A DNA stretch of 64,000 nucleotides, from positions 3,615,501 through 3,679,500 of the forward strand of contig CP096134.1 in NCBI GenBank assembly GCA_023242925.1, written 5' to 3'. The notes beneath the pieces were generated by a model, which did not search any database, was not told where the DNA came from, and saw nothing but the letters and a program-made list of their open reading frames with translations. The DNA is from Hyphomonadaceae bacterium JAD_PAG50586_4. Its GTDB lineage: Bacteria > Pseudomonadota > Alphaproteobacteria > Caulobacterales > Aquidulcibacteraceae. This document shows positions 17,117 through 27,670 of the stretch, in pieces (within the stretch, counting starts at the first letter, position 1; the number at the start of each line of letters is the position of its first letter). The position numbers were made by a program, and so were the translations under genes.

Positions 17117-17787
17117 AACCACGCCCCTTGATCGTATGAACAAGCTTGCGATCGAAGGGGTCGTCGAGCTTTTTCGAAGGCGAGCGACATTGACCTCGAT
17201 CACGTTGCTCTCACTGTCGAGGCTCATCTGCCAGACGTGCTCGGCGATGAAGGCGCGCGACAGAACCTCGCCGCGATGGCTAACCAATAGTTCAAGGAGC
17301 TGAAGTTCCTTGGCCGAGAGATCGATCGGCTCGCCGCCTCGGCGCACGGTCAGCCGCATCGAGTCAAACGTGAAGTCGTCGATGCTGATGATGTTTGTCT
17401 GCGGAAGGCTTCGCCGCCGCAATAGTGCGCGCACACGAGCAAGGAGCTCGTCGAATGAAAAAGGCTTGATCAGATAATCGTCCGCGCCGAGCGACAGACC
17501 GCGCACGCGATCGTCGATCGACTCTCGCGCGGTGAGGACGAGCGCGGGCATTTCCCGGTCATTTTCGCGCAAGCCGGCGAGAATCCCCATCCGTCAAGTT
17601 TGGGCAGCATGATGTCGACAATCAAAAGATCGTACGCGGCGCTGGTGGCCTTTCGCAAACCGTCGATTCCATCAGAGGAGAGTTCGACAACATAACCAGC
17701 CTCGCTGAGACCGCGTCGCAAGAGCGTCGCGGTCTGTTCATGGTCTTCGATCACCAGCAGGCGCACGGGCGTTCTCCTCAACGCCAT
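17103..17787 (-). CDS. OmpR-family response regulator, frame broken twice
   Basis: It starts MALRRTPVRLLVIEDHEQ at 17787. The receiver contains the phospho-acceptor in LLIVDIMLPKLDG and the lysine in YLIKPFSF; the winged helix is DLSAKELQLLELLVSHRGEV. The frame breaks near 17594 (a G run before ILAGLREN) and near 17173 (five As where six give RKKLDDPFDRK). Its proper end is a TGA at 17103, within the kinase start. Both changes are in homopolymers, so it is probably intact. Confidence 0.82.
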
Positions 17788-17919
17788 AACAGCACTTGGA
17801 GCCAGCGGTTCGCGCCCTTTCACCCATCGCGCGCAATGAGAGCCTATTCCGCGCCGGCGGCCGCTGTTTCTTTACGTCGCAATCGAATTTGTCAGCATCC
17901 TTCACTCGCTGGGCGTCGC

Positions 17920-18189
17920 TCAAGCAGCTGAGCCCGGTCCAGGCAACGGCCAGCTTCCCAGCCCATATGGCGTGTTTTTCGAACGGCCGGCGCCCTCGAC
18001 GAGCTCAACGAGAGACCGAGAAAAACGCCGGACTTCGAAACGCCAGCCGAGCGATTTAGCCAATGTGTTGCATCGACCCGTTGAGGTCGCCCCCAATCGC
18101 GTGCTGTAGACGCCAAGGAGCTTGTCGTCGGTCCGGTCGTTGCGGACGGCGCGAGAATGCCAAAGCAGGAAGACGGTAGGCTCGTTCAT
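17920..18189 (-). CDS. Possible small DUF7336-like protein
   Basis: The N-terminal part (FLLWHSRAVRNDRTDDKLLGVYST) resembles small proteins that begin with an LLWH...DxKLIGVYS strand pair. After about residue 35 the frame loses the resemblance, so either a frameshift is present near 18090 or the family likeness is limited. Function unknown. Confidence 0.4.
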   Translation of the reverse strand: MNEPTVFLLWHSRAVRNDRTDDKLLGVYSTRLGATSTGRCNTLAKSLGWRFEVRRFSRSLVELVEGAGRSKNTPYGLGSWPLPGPGSAA

Positions 18190-18223
18190 CGATGAGGAAG
18201 ATATCCAGCCTCATGTTTCCCGC

Positions 18224-18342
18224 AATGACCGCAAAGGGCCACGCGCCGGCCTACGGGGATTTTTCTCGAATGACCTGCGCGCTCTAATGCAGCCGCTTGC
18301 GCCCTGCCCGTCAATTCGGCACGCCGTCGCCGTAAGCATCCA
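18224..18342 (+). repeat. Dispersed intergenic repeat, copy 2
   Basis: Full-length copy beginning AATGACCGCAAAGGGCC and ending CGCCGTAAGC. Lies 25 bp from the stop of the minus-strand gene at 18367. Confidence 0.9.
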
Positions 18343-18366
18343 GAACCAAATCAGAAGTGCGCGCCC

Positions 18367-18798
18367 TCACGCAGCAGCTTTGGCGCGCGCCTCGAGCGCC
18401 GCGATGTCGGCGGGCGCATAGTGGCCAAGAAGCAAACGCACCTTCCCGGATTTGAACCTGAGCTCAAGCACGCGCGCAGTCCCGGCGGCCGGCTTACGCG
18501 TGATTGAAACGAGGTCAGCCCAGGCAAATGTCTTGCCGCCCAATAGGCGACGCACCTGGAGGTTCTGCGGCGTCAAACAGCAAACCGTCCAAGCGAGCAA
18601 ACGAAAGGCAGCCGCACCCGCAAGCGCGCCAGCGAGCAACCACGCAGTCATCAGCGCTTTCAGCAAGCGCGCATCGTCGCCGGCAGTTAAGAACGGATTG
18701 GGTAAGCAAAAGAGCGTCCAGCCGCCGCCAAACACGCCCAATGTGCATAACAGCGCCACCCACGCCTTTGGCCTGATCATGCGCGCTGCTTGGTTCAT
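18367..18798 (-). CDS. Membrane protein, possible bacterial PH-like domain
   Basis: 143 residues from the ATG at 18798. Two hydrophobic helices (about 12-32 and 45-68) are followed by a beta-rich segment (VRRLLGGKTFAWADLVSI, VLELRFKSGKVRLLL) like the PH-like domains found after two helices in bacterial membrane proteins. Function unknown. Confidence 0.55.
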   Translation of the reverse strand: MNQAARMIRPKAWVALLCTLGVFGGGWTLFCLPNPFLTAGDDARLLKALMTAWLLAGALAGAAAFRLLAWTVCCLTPQNLQVRRLLGGKTFAWADLVSITRKPAAGTARVLELRFKSGKVRLLLGHYAPADIAALEARAKAAA

Positions 18799-18906
18799 AC
18801 CCCCGAAACTACCGGCGCACCCTCGTATGGTAATCCCATGCTTATGGGATATTCGCCAGAGCGTGGCGCCGCGCAACGATTGGCAACCGAGGCAACCCAG
18901 CAATCT

Positions 18907-20823
18907 TTAGGCGCCAATATAGAGGGCAATCCGGCTGCCGCTTGCGTCGGACAGCACCTCAAAGCGCGCTCCAATACGATCGGCGCGCGTGCGCATATTT
19001 GAGAGCCCGCGGCCGGCGGCTGCGGCATCAGGCGCAAACCCTACGCCATCGTCGCTCAGGGCGACTTCGATCTCACCGCCAGACTGGCGCCGCAGCGCCA
19101 CGCTAACTCGCCGTGGCGAAGCATGTTGCAGCGCATTCGTGATCGCCTCAAGCAGCACGCGATAGATCTGCAGTGTCTTGTCGGGGCCGATATTGGGTGT
19201 CGGGCCGACATCTTCGATGCACCAATCGAGATCAACCCCGGCAGCCTCGCAGCGCGGTTCGATGCGCGCACGAAAAGCACCCAGCGCCCCTGTAAGCGAA
19301 CCTTCGCCCTGCTCCAAAGAATCGACGACCATGCGCAAGTCGTCGAGGCTTTGTTCTAAACCAATCAAAAGCGCAGCCTCTGATAGCTTATGCGCCCGTG
19401 CCTGGAGGACCAGGCCGAGCAATTGTCCGCCAATGCCGTCATGCATGTCACGCATGATCCGGCTTCGCTCCTCCAGGAGCATGGCGGCTCGCTCGTTGCG
19501 GCGCGCCTCTTCCATGGTGACAATAATCTCCTGCTCACGCGACGCGACCAGGAGGTTGAGTTTCTCGGCGGTAGCGGTCGCTGCCTCGAATACCCCCGCG
19601 CCCGCGCAGCGAGGGAAAGCAAAAGCGCTAGCGGAAAGAACATGACGGCCGCACCGAGAGACACGCCGTACATAAATAAGAAACGCACCATCACGATGTC
19701 AGCGATGGCGGCGATAAGAACGAACAAGAAAGCGGAAATCTCGAACGGGTCACGATGGCCGTTTCGCCGATAGTACGCGACCAACCTGACGAGACAAAAA
19801 GCTATCACCGCCAATCCCATCCACCCGAGAACGCGATCGACATCTTGCGAGCCGATCGCTGGATTGCGTTCCAGCGCGAGCGCAATGGCGACGGCGCCTA
19901 CGCCCAGCACCATGACGCAAACGAACGCCAGTCGCCGTCTGGCCGAGACTGGCCAAGGTGCAAGCAACAGATGATGCCCTCGTGGCGCCGGACTTGGACT
20001 CTCTGCAAAAACAGACGTCCATTCGACGAAGAACAAGACCAAGAAAACGCTCGTCCCCAGATAGCCAAAAAGTAGATTCCGTTGGCGACGGCACCATTCC
20101 ATGGCGGGTCGCTTGGCGAAAGACCCAACACTTGCAATGCCCAAGACGCGGCAAGTGCGCCCAGCGAATAGATCAATCCGCGCACGCCAAGCAGAGACGC
20201 CGCTGCAAAACAAAAGGCCGCGACGAAGGCGGCGATTATTCCATTTGCCACTTGAATGTCGGCGCGCAAGAATCGGAGCGCGACATAGGAGGGATAGAGT
20301 TCGTCGTACTCACCCAAATAGATCGGCCGCAAATGACCAAAACCGACGCTGCGCTGCACCTCAATTTCAACCAGCGCACCTGGGCGCGCCAGCGACTGGG
20401 GATATGCATAAGCCGCGGACGTCGGCTCCAGTTGGCGACCTGTCCGGCGCTCTGGCCCTCGCCTGCGACCAGCACGCCGTCGACGAAGATGCGGGCGTTG
20501 TCATGGGCGCTCACCACAAGCAAAGCGGGAAAGTGTTTGCTCGCCGTCTCTGCATCCAAGATCAGCCGAAAACGCATCGGCGAGGTTGCGCAACAATGCC
20601 AATGCGGGAGCGCAGCCGGTGTGAACGCTTGGCCAGGCAGATCGGAGACGAGCACGTCGCTCACACGGCGTCCGGGCACGTTCTCAGCCTTCATATTGAC
20701 CAGAACCAGTCCCGCGCAGAAGAGCGCCAACAAGACGAGGATAGCGATCGCCGTCGGCCAACGCGTCGGCGGCGCGTCGAGCGCGGGCATCAGGCGCTGA
20801 GGGCGGGGCGTCACGTTATCCAC
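18907..20823 (-). CDS. NarL-partner sensor histidine kinase, frame broken three times
   Basis: Starting at the GTG at 20823, directly after the regulator stop, the pieces join as follows. First come an N-terminal helix and extracytoplasmic beta domain to ~20400, then several membrane helices to ~19590. The cytoplasmic HisKA_3 module follows (MRDMHDGIGGQLLGLVLQ, His in the H box), and an HATPase ends with SDDGVGFAP and GRGLSNMRTRAD. The breaks at about 20400 (C run), 20066 (T run) and 19590 (G run) are each fixed by one base. Overall it resembles 7TM-type sensor kinases that signal to LuxR-like regulators. Confidence 0.78.
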
Positions 20824-21487
20824 CTAGTCGTTCAAGCGGATCAGCCCGGCCTGCACCGCCTCAAACACGGCCTCGCTGCGAGAATTGACGGCCAGCTTGC
20901 GATAGATCGATTTGACGTGATCACCCACAGTATTTGGTGAGATGGCGTGTAGGCGGGCCACTTCTTTGTAGCGAAAACCTTTGGCCAAATCGGCGAGGAT
21001 CGCGACCTCCTTTTCCGTCAATGGCGCGTCCAGCTCTTGGCGCACAACAGCCGCGTGCTGACGCATGCGCGTCAGGATGTGGCTCGCCACTGCGGGACTG
21101 ATCGGCGCCCCCGTTAAGCACGCTGCGGATTGCGGCTTCCGCGTCGCAGGGGTCGCCGCCCTTGAGCAAATAGCCGTCGGCGCCCGCTTCTATCGCGCGC
21201 ACGACACTGCGGGCGTCTCCAAAAATGCTAACGACAATAATCTTGATGTTTGGCGCGCGCGCACGCGCCAGGGCGATGAGCTCAACGCCATTTCCGTCTG
21301 GCAACTCCAAATCAATCAAGAGGACGTCGGGGCCCATGGCGAGCAACCTTTGTCCACCCGCCAAGGTGTCCGCCATTCCGGCAACGTCGAGGCCCTCCGC
21401 CCCCGTCACGAGGTGCACAAGATTCTCACGCAGTATGGGATCGTCTTCGACGATGGCGATCCGAGCTTGGTGAGGCGCGTCACTCAA
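20824..21487 (-). CDS. NarL/LuxR-type response regulator, one frame break
   Basis: Begins at a TTG at 21487 with AGGA upstream. The receiver contains IAIVEDDPILREN, the acceptor aspartate in DVLLIDLELPDG and a lysine in GYLLKGGD. After a break near 21110 (a run of five Gs) comes the DNA-binding domain with LTEKEVAILADLAKGF and ISPNTVGDHVKSIYRKL. It pairs with the kinase encoded immediately downstream. Confidence 0.82.
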
Positions 21488-21621
21488 GTGAAAATCCTGT
21501 CTGGCGCCATTGTCGCGCAAAGAGCGCCGCTTAGCTAGCCGGCGCGCAAGCCCTAAGCCGTGGCTTTGCCAGCGGAGCACATACGACTCGGCTGGCGTCA
21601 GCCAAGCGGGTGGCGGACGCT

Positions 21622-22560
21622 TCACGATCTTCCGCATCGCTTTAGTGTGGGCGACAAACCTGCGCGATCGGCGCAACCGGCGCGGTCAAACGCGCGCTCA
21701 TGCAACGGCGCCGATCGAAAGCCTCGTGCGTGCGAGGCTGATGACCAACCCCAACGGACTTGCGCCCATTGCAGCAATCTCGCGCGTTGAGCCCGCGGCG
21801 CTGCGCGTCCAAATAGGTTGAGCGCCTCTAGCGCGCACCAGCGCCAGGCGCCGAAGTCTTTAACGCCATAGACAAAGCGCCACGCGCTCTCCCAAATCCG
21901 CTGTCGCTTGATACGCGCGCTGCGCCAGGGTTGGGCACGCACGCCAGCGCCCATCGCGTCAATGCTCGATGCACCCAACGTGTCGGCCCGCACTGGCGGC
22001 GGCGAAACCCCAAAGGTTTTCAGATCCCACGCCCATACGCGCCGTAAGTCATGATCGATCGGGATATCGCGCCATCTCTTCGTGAGCAGCTTTTTGGCGC
22101 CCGACCGGCTCAATAGATAAGCGCCCGTGCTCACCGGCGCTTGTGAATAGCGAACCAGCTCGAACCCATCGACCAATGTGGCGACCCGCAAGGCCGCGCG
22201 CTTAGAGGGAAAAGAGAGCCGCACGATATCCCAAGCGTCCGGAAGCGCCGCGATCACGCGATCCAGAACTGGCTTTATGAAAGGCGGACACTCGATATCG
22301 TCTTCCAATATCAGCGTCGGCGCATCTGATGCGCTTGCGACAATCTCCGCGCAGATGGCCAGATGGCTCGCATAACAACCGATCTCGCCCGCAGACAGGG
22401 TTTTGCACCCCGGGTCGAAGTACGAACGCAAGTTCTCCGGTAGCTTCGCGCCGTCAATGGCGCTAAACCTGCGATAGGTGAGACCTGCTCCTCGCAGCTG
22501 CACCTCCATGTGCTGTAGGCGCGCGACGTCGCGGTCCAGGTTGATGACAACTACGTCCAA
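21622..22560 (-). CDS. Glycosyltransferase family 25
   Basis: 312 residues from a TTG start with GAGGCG upstream. VVVINLDRDVARLQHME opens the GT25 fold, the SAGEIGCYASHL segment follows, and LILEDDIE is the DxD-type metal/nucleotide site. GT25 enzymes add galactose or similar sugars to lipooligosaccharide in Gram-negative bacteria. The C-terminal ~80 residues are basic and less typical. No other surface-polysaccharide gene was recognised nearby. Confidence 0.83.
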   Translation of the reverse strand: MDVVVINLDRDVARLQHMEVQLRGAGLTYRRFSAIDGAKLPENLRSYFDPGCKTLSAGEIGCYASHLAICAEIVASASDAPTLILEDDIECPPFIKPVLDRVIAALPDAWDIVRLSFPSKRAALRVATLVDGFELVRYSQAPVSTGAYLLSRSGAKKLLTKRWRDIPIDHDLRRVWAWDLKTFGVSPPPVRADTLGASSIDAMGAGVRAQPWRSARIKRQRIWESAWRFVYGVKDFGAWRWCALEALNLFGRAAPRAQRARLLQWAQVRWGWSSASHARGFRSAPLHERAFDRAGCADRAGLSPTLKRCGRS

Positions 22561-22797
22561 CTGCGCCTCCCCCGTCTCGAGGCGCTCTCAAGTGCTGCGC
22601 TGCTGTAAGCAGGCCAACCCCACGTCCATGGGGTTGACGAGGTTGCGCGCGATGCGCAGGCGCAGAAGGAGTGCTTGCAACGCAATAGGCCGGCACGGCG
22701 AACGCCGATCGCATCAACCGTGACCCATGGATCAGTAGGTGTGCCGGCAGTCAAACAGAGCACGCGCACATGACCACGCTGCCTGAGGGCATCTCAC
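22561..22797. other. Spacer with possible decayed coding sequence
   Basis: On the minus strand fragments such as MRVLCLTAGTPTDPW and RIARNLVNPMDVGL fall in different frames, as if a gene upstream of the GT25 gene had decayed. No family can be named. Confidence 0.25.
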
Positions 22798-23016
22798 CTA
22801 AGAGCGCGTGCAGGCCGCGTTAGCTTGGGTCTTCGCACCGTGGATCAAGGGGATGGGGCTTTGCGATTTTGTGGTGCGCGAGGGCTTTTGTTCTATGCGG
22901 CTCCCGATCAACGCTAGGCTCAAGTTCTTTTCAGAGCGCCCTTTGCGACAAGCACTGAGGGCCGCAATCGACACCCCAGCCACGATGGCGAACGCAACGA
23001 GCCCACGCATGAGCAA
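22798..23016 (-). CDS. Putative small lipoprotein
   Basis: 72 residues beginning MLMRGLVAFAIVAGVSIA and followed by a lipobox LSAC, then a basic polar tail. A short reading frame with a plausible export signal but no recognised family. Confidence 0.42.
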   Translation of the reverse strand: MLMRGLVAFAIVAGVSIAALSACRKGRSEKNLSLALIGSRIEQKPSRTTKSQSPIPLIHGAKTQANAACTRS

Positions 23017-23201
23017 AGGCGCTGTCTATCAACACACGCACTTTCTACGTCCCGCCGCAAACGCTGTTCTCATTGAGGCGGCGGTAAAGCGCCTCGGCTA
23101 AGCCAGCGCATACATCGATTGCAGCGTGACCTTCGTCGGCTCAGGCGAACTCGTCGCCCACGCCGTGCTCGCGTTCGCGTTCTAACCCCGCCTCTGAAAG
23201 G

Positions 23202-23320
23202 CGTGATTGGGCCACGTCCAGGCGTTGAGCAATATTTCTCGAAGGTCCGCCGCGCTCTAAACCTGCCGATCGCGCTCTGCCTGTCAATCCGGCAGGCCGC
23301 CTCCGATAAACGAAAGCGGT
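23202..23320 (+). repeat. Dispersed intergenic repeat, copy 3
   Basis: A member of the GAGCAATATTTCTCGAA subfamily. The 3' hairpin is diverged (CGGCAGGCCGCCTCCG). Lies between divergent genes. Confidence 0.85.
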
Positions 23321-23372
23321 TTGCACTGACAACGCCCGCGCCTGTGCTAAAGTCGTGCGGCGGAGGTGGACG

Positions 23373-24170
23373 ATGTGGCGGGGAATTCTGCTTGCTGCAA
23401 TGTGCGTGCTGACCGCGTGCCAAACGCAGACGCCGCAATCTGGCGAAACTCAAACAGCGCCAACGTTGGCCGCACTGCAAGGCGGCTATTTCCGGCTCGA
23501 CAGCCGCGAACTTAACCGGCCCATGCACATCTACATTTCGCTTCCAGAGCGCTATGCGGAGCAGACGGATCGGAGGTATCCCGTCGTCTATATCACAGAC
23601 GGCGACTCGCTTTTTCCGATGCTCGCGCCAACGCATCTCTTTCTGACCTACGACGAGCCAGTGCCGCCCGCGATCTTGGTCGGCATCGCGTATGGCACCT
23701 TCGGTGAGGGTAATATGCGGCACGTCGATTTCCGACAGCCCGGCGCAGCAGGATATCAACGCATGCTGCGCGACGAACTCATTCCCATCATTGAAGGGCG
23801 CTATCGCGCCGATCCGCAGCGCCGAGTCCTTGTCGGCCAGTCGCGCGGCGCGAGCTTCGTGCTGCATTCGGCGTTGACCGAGCCCGATCTCTTTTGGGGC
23901 CGCATCGCCAGCAACGCCGACTACACAGAGCGCGACGCGCTTTGGGGCGAACCGATGCCCGCGACGCGGCGCGACTTGCGTCTGTTCGTCGCCAGCGGGT
24001 CGCGCGATCGTCCGGATCTGCGTGCTGGCGCGCTTGAGTGGGACACGCACTGGATCGCACGCGAAAAGCCGTGGGCGTATCATTTCGTCACGATAGACAA
24101 CGGCACGCACGCCGCCTCGATGGGCGAAGCTTACCGGCAGGGGATGTTGTGGCTGTTCTCGCCCGGCTGA
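23373..24170 (+). CDS. Alpha/beta-hydrolase esterase, lipoprotein (esterase D/IroE-like)
   Basis: 265 residues from the ATG at 23373, preceded by GGAGGTGG. A lipobox (LTAC) ends the signal sequence. The fold of PF00756 esterases is visible: YPVVYITDGDS, the nucleophile elbow VGQSRGASF, an acidic residue region near VASGSRDRPD, and the histidine in NGTHAASM. Such enzymes hydrolyse esters such as siderophores or S-acyl thiols; here it is probably periplasmic-side outer- or inner-membrane anchored. Confidence 0.85.
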   Translation: MWRGILLAAMCVLTACQTQTPQSGETQTAPTLAALQGGYFRLDSRELNRPMHIYISLPERYAEQTDRRYPVVYITDGDSLFPMLAPTHLFLTYDEPVPPAILVGIAYGTFGEGNMRHVDFRQPGAAGYQRMLRDELIPIIEGRYRADPQRRVLVGQSRGASFVLHSALTEPDLFWGRIASNADYTERDALWGEPMPATRRDLRLFVASGSRDRPDLRAGALEWDTHWIAREKPWAYHFVTIDNGTHAASMGEAYRQGMLWLFSPG

Positions 24171-24173
24171 GCG

Positions 24174-24291
24174 ACTGTCTGGAAAGGGCCAGCGGTGCGT
24201 CGTTCGACATTTTTCTGAGTGGCTCGCGCGCTCAATCCCAGCCGCTCGCGCCCCGCCCCTCAATTCGTCGCGACGTCGCCGAAAGCTGCCG
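24174..24291 (+). repeat. Dispersed intergenic repeat, copy 4
   Basis: Starts four bases after the esterase stop codon. Contains CGACATTTTTCTGAGTGG and ends CGCCGAAAGCTGCC. Confidence 0.9.
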
Positions 24292-24395
24292 TTCGGTTCG
24301 CTTTAATGGCGCACCAAACAGCGCCCTCTGAAACATGCGCGCAACATTGGCGAAGTACGGTCGCCACCAATGAAATTTCGCAATGGGGGAATACG

Positions 24396-25583
24396 ATGAG
24401 ATCGTCAGGATTGGTGAGAGTGTTGGCGGCTTGCCTCTCGCCGCTTGCAATTGCAGCCTGTTCGACGTTGCAAGCGAATGCGCCAGTCATCTCCTCCACT
24501 TCGGCACAAACCAACGCGATCGCACCGACAGCGAATGAATCCCGTAGCCTCGCCACCAATCTCGCATCGCGTCTCGAATCTGATTTCGTCTTTCCTGAGC
24601 AGGGCATGAGATATGCCGCCGCCCTTAACACAAACGCGAATGCGGGCAGATACGACTCGTTGAGCGGTGTCGAACTAGCTACAAGGCTCACTGAAGATCT
24701 TCAGCGTGTCACCCTCGATGGCCACTTGCGCGTGATGTATCAGGGAGACGGCGGCGGCGGACCGCAAATCGTTATCCAACGCCCACCGGGCGCTCCGGAC
24801 GGAGAACCGCCCCCTGATCGCCAACCGATAATGGTTCGCATGCAACCGCCGCCTCCAATTGAGGAAGCGCGCTGGTTAGCGCCGGGCATCGCTTTCGTGC
24901 GGTTCAACCTGTTTCCCGGTGAAACTGAAGTAACCGAGGCAGTGCGTCAGTTCATGGCGACGCATGCCGACGCCGACACGATCATCTTCGACTTGCGGAC
25001 CCACATGGGAGGTGGTCTCGACGAGATGGACGTTATCTTCCCTTGGCTCTTTTCAACGCCAACGCGGCTGGTATCCATGGCGGCGCGAAGATCGGTCGAT
25101 GAAAGTGGAGGCTCTCCCGTCGGCGATGGTCCCTCTCTGCGCAGGGTGCAGGGAGATCCAAACTTCGTAACGCGCGAACACTGGGCAACACCGGGAACCG
25201 ATACGCGCCTCTTCGATGCAAGAGTTTTTGTACTGACATCCGGATTCACCGGGTCGGCTGCGGAACACTTCGCACTCGCCTTCAAGCACACAGGACGCGG
25301 AACTCTAATCGGCCGCGCCACTTACGGTGCCAATCATTTTGGCGGTGACCAAGATCTTGGCGGCGGCTTCACCGCCTTCATTCCTGTGGGGCGCACTTTT
25401 GATCCTGTTACAGGAGCAGATTGGGAAGGCGTCGGCGTTACGCCCGATATCGATGTCGCGCCAGAAGCGGCGCTCATCGAGGCGCTTACGCGCTCGGGTG
25501 TTTCGCCGGAAGAGGCGGCGAGGCTTTCGGCCGAAGTGGCCCCTCGGGGCCCAATGACGAGCCCGCGTCGGCAAGCCGGCTAG
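24396..25583 (+). CDS. S41-family peptidase, lipoprotein
   Basis: 395 residues from the ATG at 24396, with a lipobox (AIAAC). The N-terminal helical region is typical of the family, with TEDLQRVTLDGHLRV. The tail-protease/IRBP-like core has GIAFVRFNLFP, TIIFDLRTHMGGG and the serine motif VLTSGFTGSAAEHFA, followed by ATYGANHFGG and GVGVTPDIDV. The family cleaves C-terminal regions of proteins or peptides in the envelope. A proline-rich insert precedes the core. Confidence 0.87.
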   Translation: MRSSGLVRVLAACLSPLAIAACSTLQANAPVISSTSAQTNAIAPTANESRSLATNLASRLESDFVFPEQGMRYAAALNTNANAGRYDSLSGVELATRLTEDLQRVTLDGHLRVMYQGDGGGGPQIVIQRPPGAPDGEPPPDRQPIMVRMQPPPPIEEARWLAPGIAFVRFNLFPGETEVTEAVRQFMATHADADTIIFDLRTHMGGGLDEMDVIFPWLFSTPTRLVSMAARRSVDESGGSPVGDGPSLRRVQGDPNFVTREHWATPGTDTRLFDARVFVLTSGFTGSAAEHFALAFKHTGRGTLIGRATYGANHFGGDQDLGGGFTAFIPVGRTFDPVTGADWEGVGVTPDIDVAPEAALIEALTRSGVSPEEAARLSAEVAPRGPMTSPRRQAG

Positions 25584-25624
25584 CGTGGACGAGACTCATT
25601 AGAGAGGGCGGCGTTTTGCGCGGA

Positions 25625-25742
25625 TCGTGTGGAGGGCCGAGTCAACCGCGCTTACAGGCGTTTTCGCGACTGGCCGGCGCGCCGCACTCCTGCCGCTGGC
25701 GCCCTGCCCCTAAATTCGGCGCGCTGTCGCCGAGAGCGGACT
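25625..25742 (+). repeat. Dispersed intergenic repeat, copy 5
   Basis: Moderately diverged at the 5' end; the 3' end reads CGGCGCGCTGTCGCCGAGAG then CGGAC. Confidence 0.82.
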
Positions 25743-25928
25743 TAGTGCGCATGATTTTCTATTGTCGCCGCCCTAGCGCATTCCGGACACACATGTCGAA
25801 AGCCGCGAATTCGCAAGAGGTCGCAGAAGGCGCCATTTTACATCGTGGTATTTTTTGAACGGCGCTCTACGGGGTCGTTCGCGACCGACCGTTGGACTGC
25901 AATATTGCTGAAGGCGCCTAAAGCCCTC

Positions 25929-26593
25929 TCAGGTCGGCGCCTTGGCGCGATACGGTGCGCTGGGATTGTCTGGGCGCACCAGCGCCTCGACAGCAATGCG
26001 GATGAGCGTCTGCGGCGGCGTCCAAGGATAAGCGGCGATGGTAATCTGGTTGTGCGCTACGCCGTGAAGGACCGCCATCAAAAGGTCCGCCTTGACAGCC
26101 ACGGCCGGGGCCGTTGGCGCCTCGCCAAGCGCCTCCGCCAAAGCGTTCAAAATGACGCCGAACCGTAAGATCAGCGGATCATCTCGTACAAAAACGCTCA
26201 CCTCTGCCTGACTTATGCCGCTGGACATGAAGACCAAAAAATAGTGGTCACGCCGCGTGAGCCAGAACGCCACATAGGCTTGCGCAAGCGCCTGCAATCG
26301 CTCTGCCGGGTCAGCGTTGGCAGCGGCAATTTCATCCAGTTGATCGAACAATTCGTTGAAAACGCGCCCCCAGAGATCGCGCAGCACATCGATTTTTCGA
26401 TCGTAGTATTTGTAGAGTGTCATGACCGTGCAGCCGGCCTCTTCCGCCAGACGTCGCATCGAGACAGCCGCGTAGCCCTCTTCATGGAACAGCCGAAATG
26501 CGCATGCGGCGATCCTGCCGCGCACCTCCTCGATCCGGGCGGGGAGCGCGCCGGGCGTCCCCGGGCACGTGGAGCGCGAACATTATCGGTCAT
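25929..26593 (-). CDS. TetR/AcrR-family transcriptional regulator
   Basis: The DNA-binding helices are RIAACAFRLFHEEGYAAVSM and EEAGCTVMTLYKYYDRK, followed by a ligand-binding helical domain. The frame of this domain opens at 26525, but a typical TetR start (MTDNVRAPRARGRPA) lies at 26593 in another frame that joins near 26545, so a one-base indel is likely. It is divergent from the DUF2147/membrane-protein pair, which it probably represses through the short intergenic region; that region contains an AT-rich stretch ATATAACGCGATATATT near 26630. Confidence 0.85.
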
Positions 26594-26660
26594 GCGAACA
26601 CTATGCCTTGACATGGGAGAAGATTAAAATATAACGCGATATATTAAATCCAGGTGACCC

Positions 26661-27118
26661 ATGCGTTCGTTGATCGCCGGCTTGCTGACCATAATGCTCG
26701 GGCTCATCGCTCCTGAAACGCACGCACACCCGCCACTCGCGGAACTCACCGGCACGTGGCGCACAGAGATGCACAACGCCGTGGTGAGTATTTCAGCCTG
26801 CGAAGACAGCACACCGTGCGGCGCGCTGGTCTGGGTCGACCCGGAACTAACGGAGGGCGCGACAACGGATGCGCGCAATCCGGATCGCCGCTTGCGCAAC
26901 CGCCCCCTCGTCGGGCTCCGCATTCTCTGGGGCCTTCAGTCAGGGGCGACGCAGTGGGCCTCAGGGCGTGTCTATAACCCTGACACCGGCCAGACATTTT
27001 CAGCATCCCTTCGCTTGCTGTCCGAAGACACGCTTTTGGTGACGGGATGCCTTGGCCCCTGTGCCGCTCTGAGCGCTGGGTCAGGCAGCAGCCAACTCAA
27101 ACGGAGACACGCACATGA
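26661..27118 (+). CDS. DUF2147 family secreted protein, frame broken near its end
   Basis: Signal peptide ending THAH, then the DUF2147 beta-barrel-like domain: LTGTWRTEM, CGALVWVDPE, the DxxNPDxxLRxRPLVGL motif, and WASGRVYNPDTGQTFSASL. The proper ending GCLGPLCRSERWVRQ is regained by one C near 27055, giving a stop at 27116-27118 that overlaps the next start (ATGA). Function unknown; the family is periplasmic. It is the first gene downstream of the divergent TetR gene. Confidence 0.83.
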
Positions 27119-27552
27119 ATACTCTCGTACAGCCTGCGACTCTCGCTCAGTCTGAGCGCCGGTTGATCCAAGCACTTTTCGTGATCGCCGCCGTTTGGAA
27201 CTTCGCCGGTTCGATCCCTGGGATTACGAATGCAGCGGGCATGTTCGCCCAAGAGTTCGGTCGCGAACTCTCCGATCCGGTTATGGTCTCGGTATACCGA
27301 GGCGCATGGGCGACGTCTTTCCTCTACGCGCTTGGTTTTCTGTTGGTGGCGCGCACACCGGAACGTCACGTCGGCATCGTGCTTATGGGTGGGCTCGGCA
27401 AGGCGCTGTTCGCCATGAACTTGGCATGGATGTATTTCAGCGGCTGGACATCGGATTTTGCGGTTCTCGTGATCGCCGGAGACGCGGTGTTTGTCGCGTT
27501 GTTTCTGACTTATCTCTTTCGCCTGCGGCGCGCGGGAATTTCTATTCTCTGA
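27115..27552 (+). CDS. Four-helix membrane protein of unknown function
   Basis: 145 residues with hydrophobic helices at about 18-40, 60-82, 88-108 and 115-137. It is translationally coupled to the DUF2147 gene by a four-base overlap. Both are probably controlled by the divergent TetR regulator. Confidence 0.7.
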   Translation: MNTLVQPATLAQSERRLIQALFVIAAVWNFAGSIPGITNAAGMFAQEFGRELSDPVMVSVYRGAWATSFLYALGFLLVARTPERHVGIVLMGGLGKALFAMNLAWMYFSGWTSDFAVLVIAGDAVFVALFLTYLFRLRRAGISIL

Positions 27553-27670
27553 CATGACATCCAGAGTCTCTGGGTTGAAACGGTGAAATTGCGCCAACCA
27601 CGAGACTGACGAGATCAATCTCTCCGTCGGTTTTGCAGAGCCAACTCGACGCCCGAGAACGCTAGCCTGA

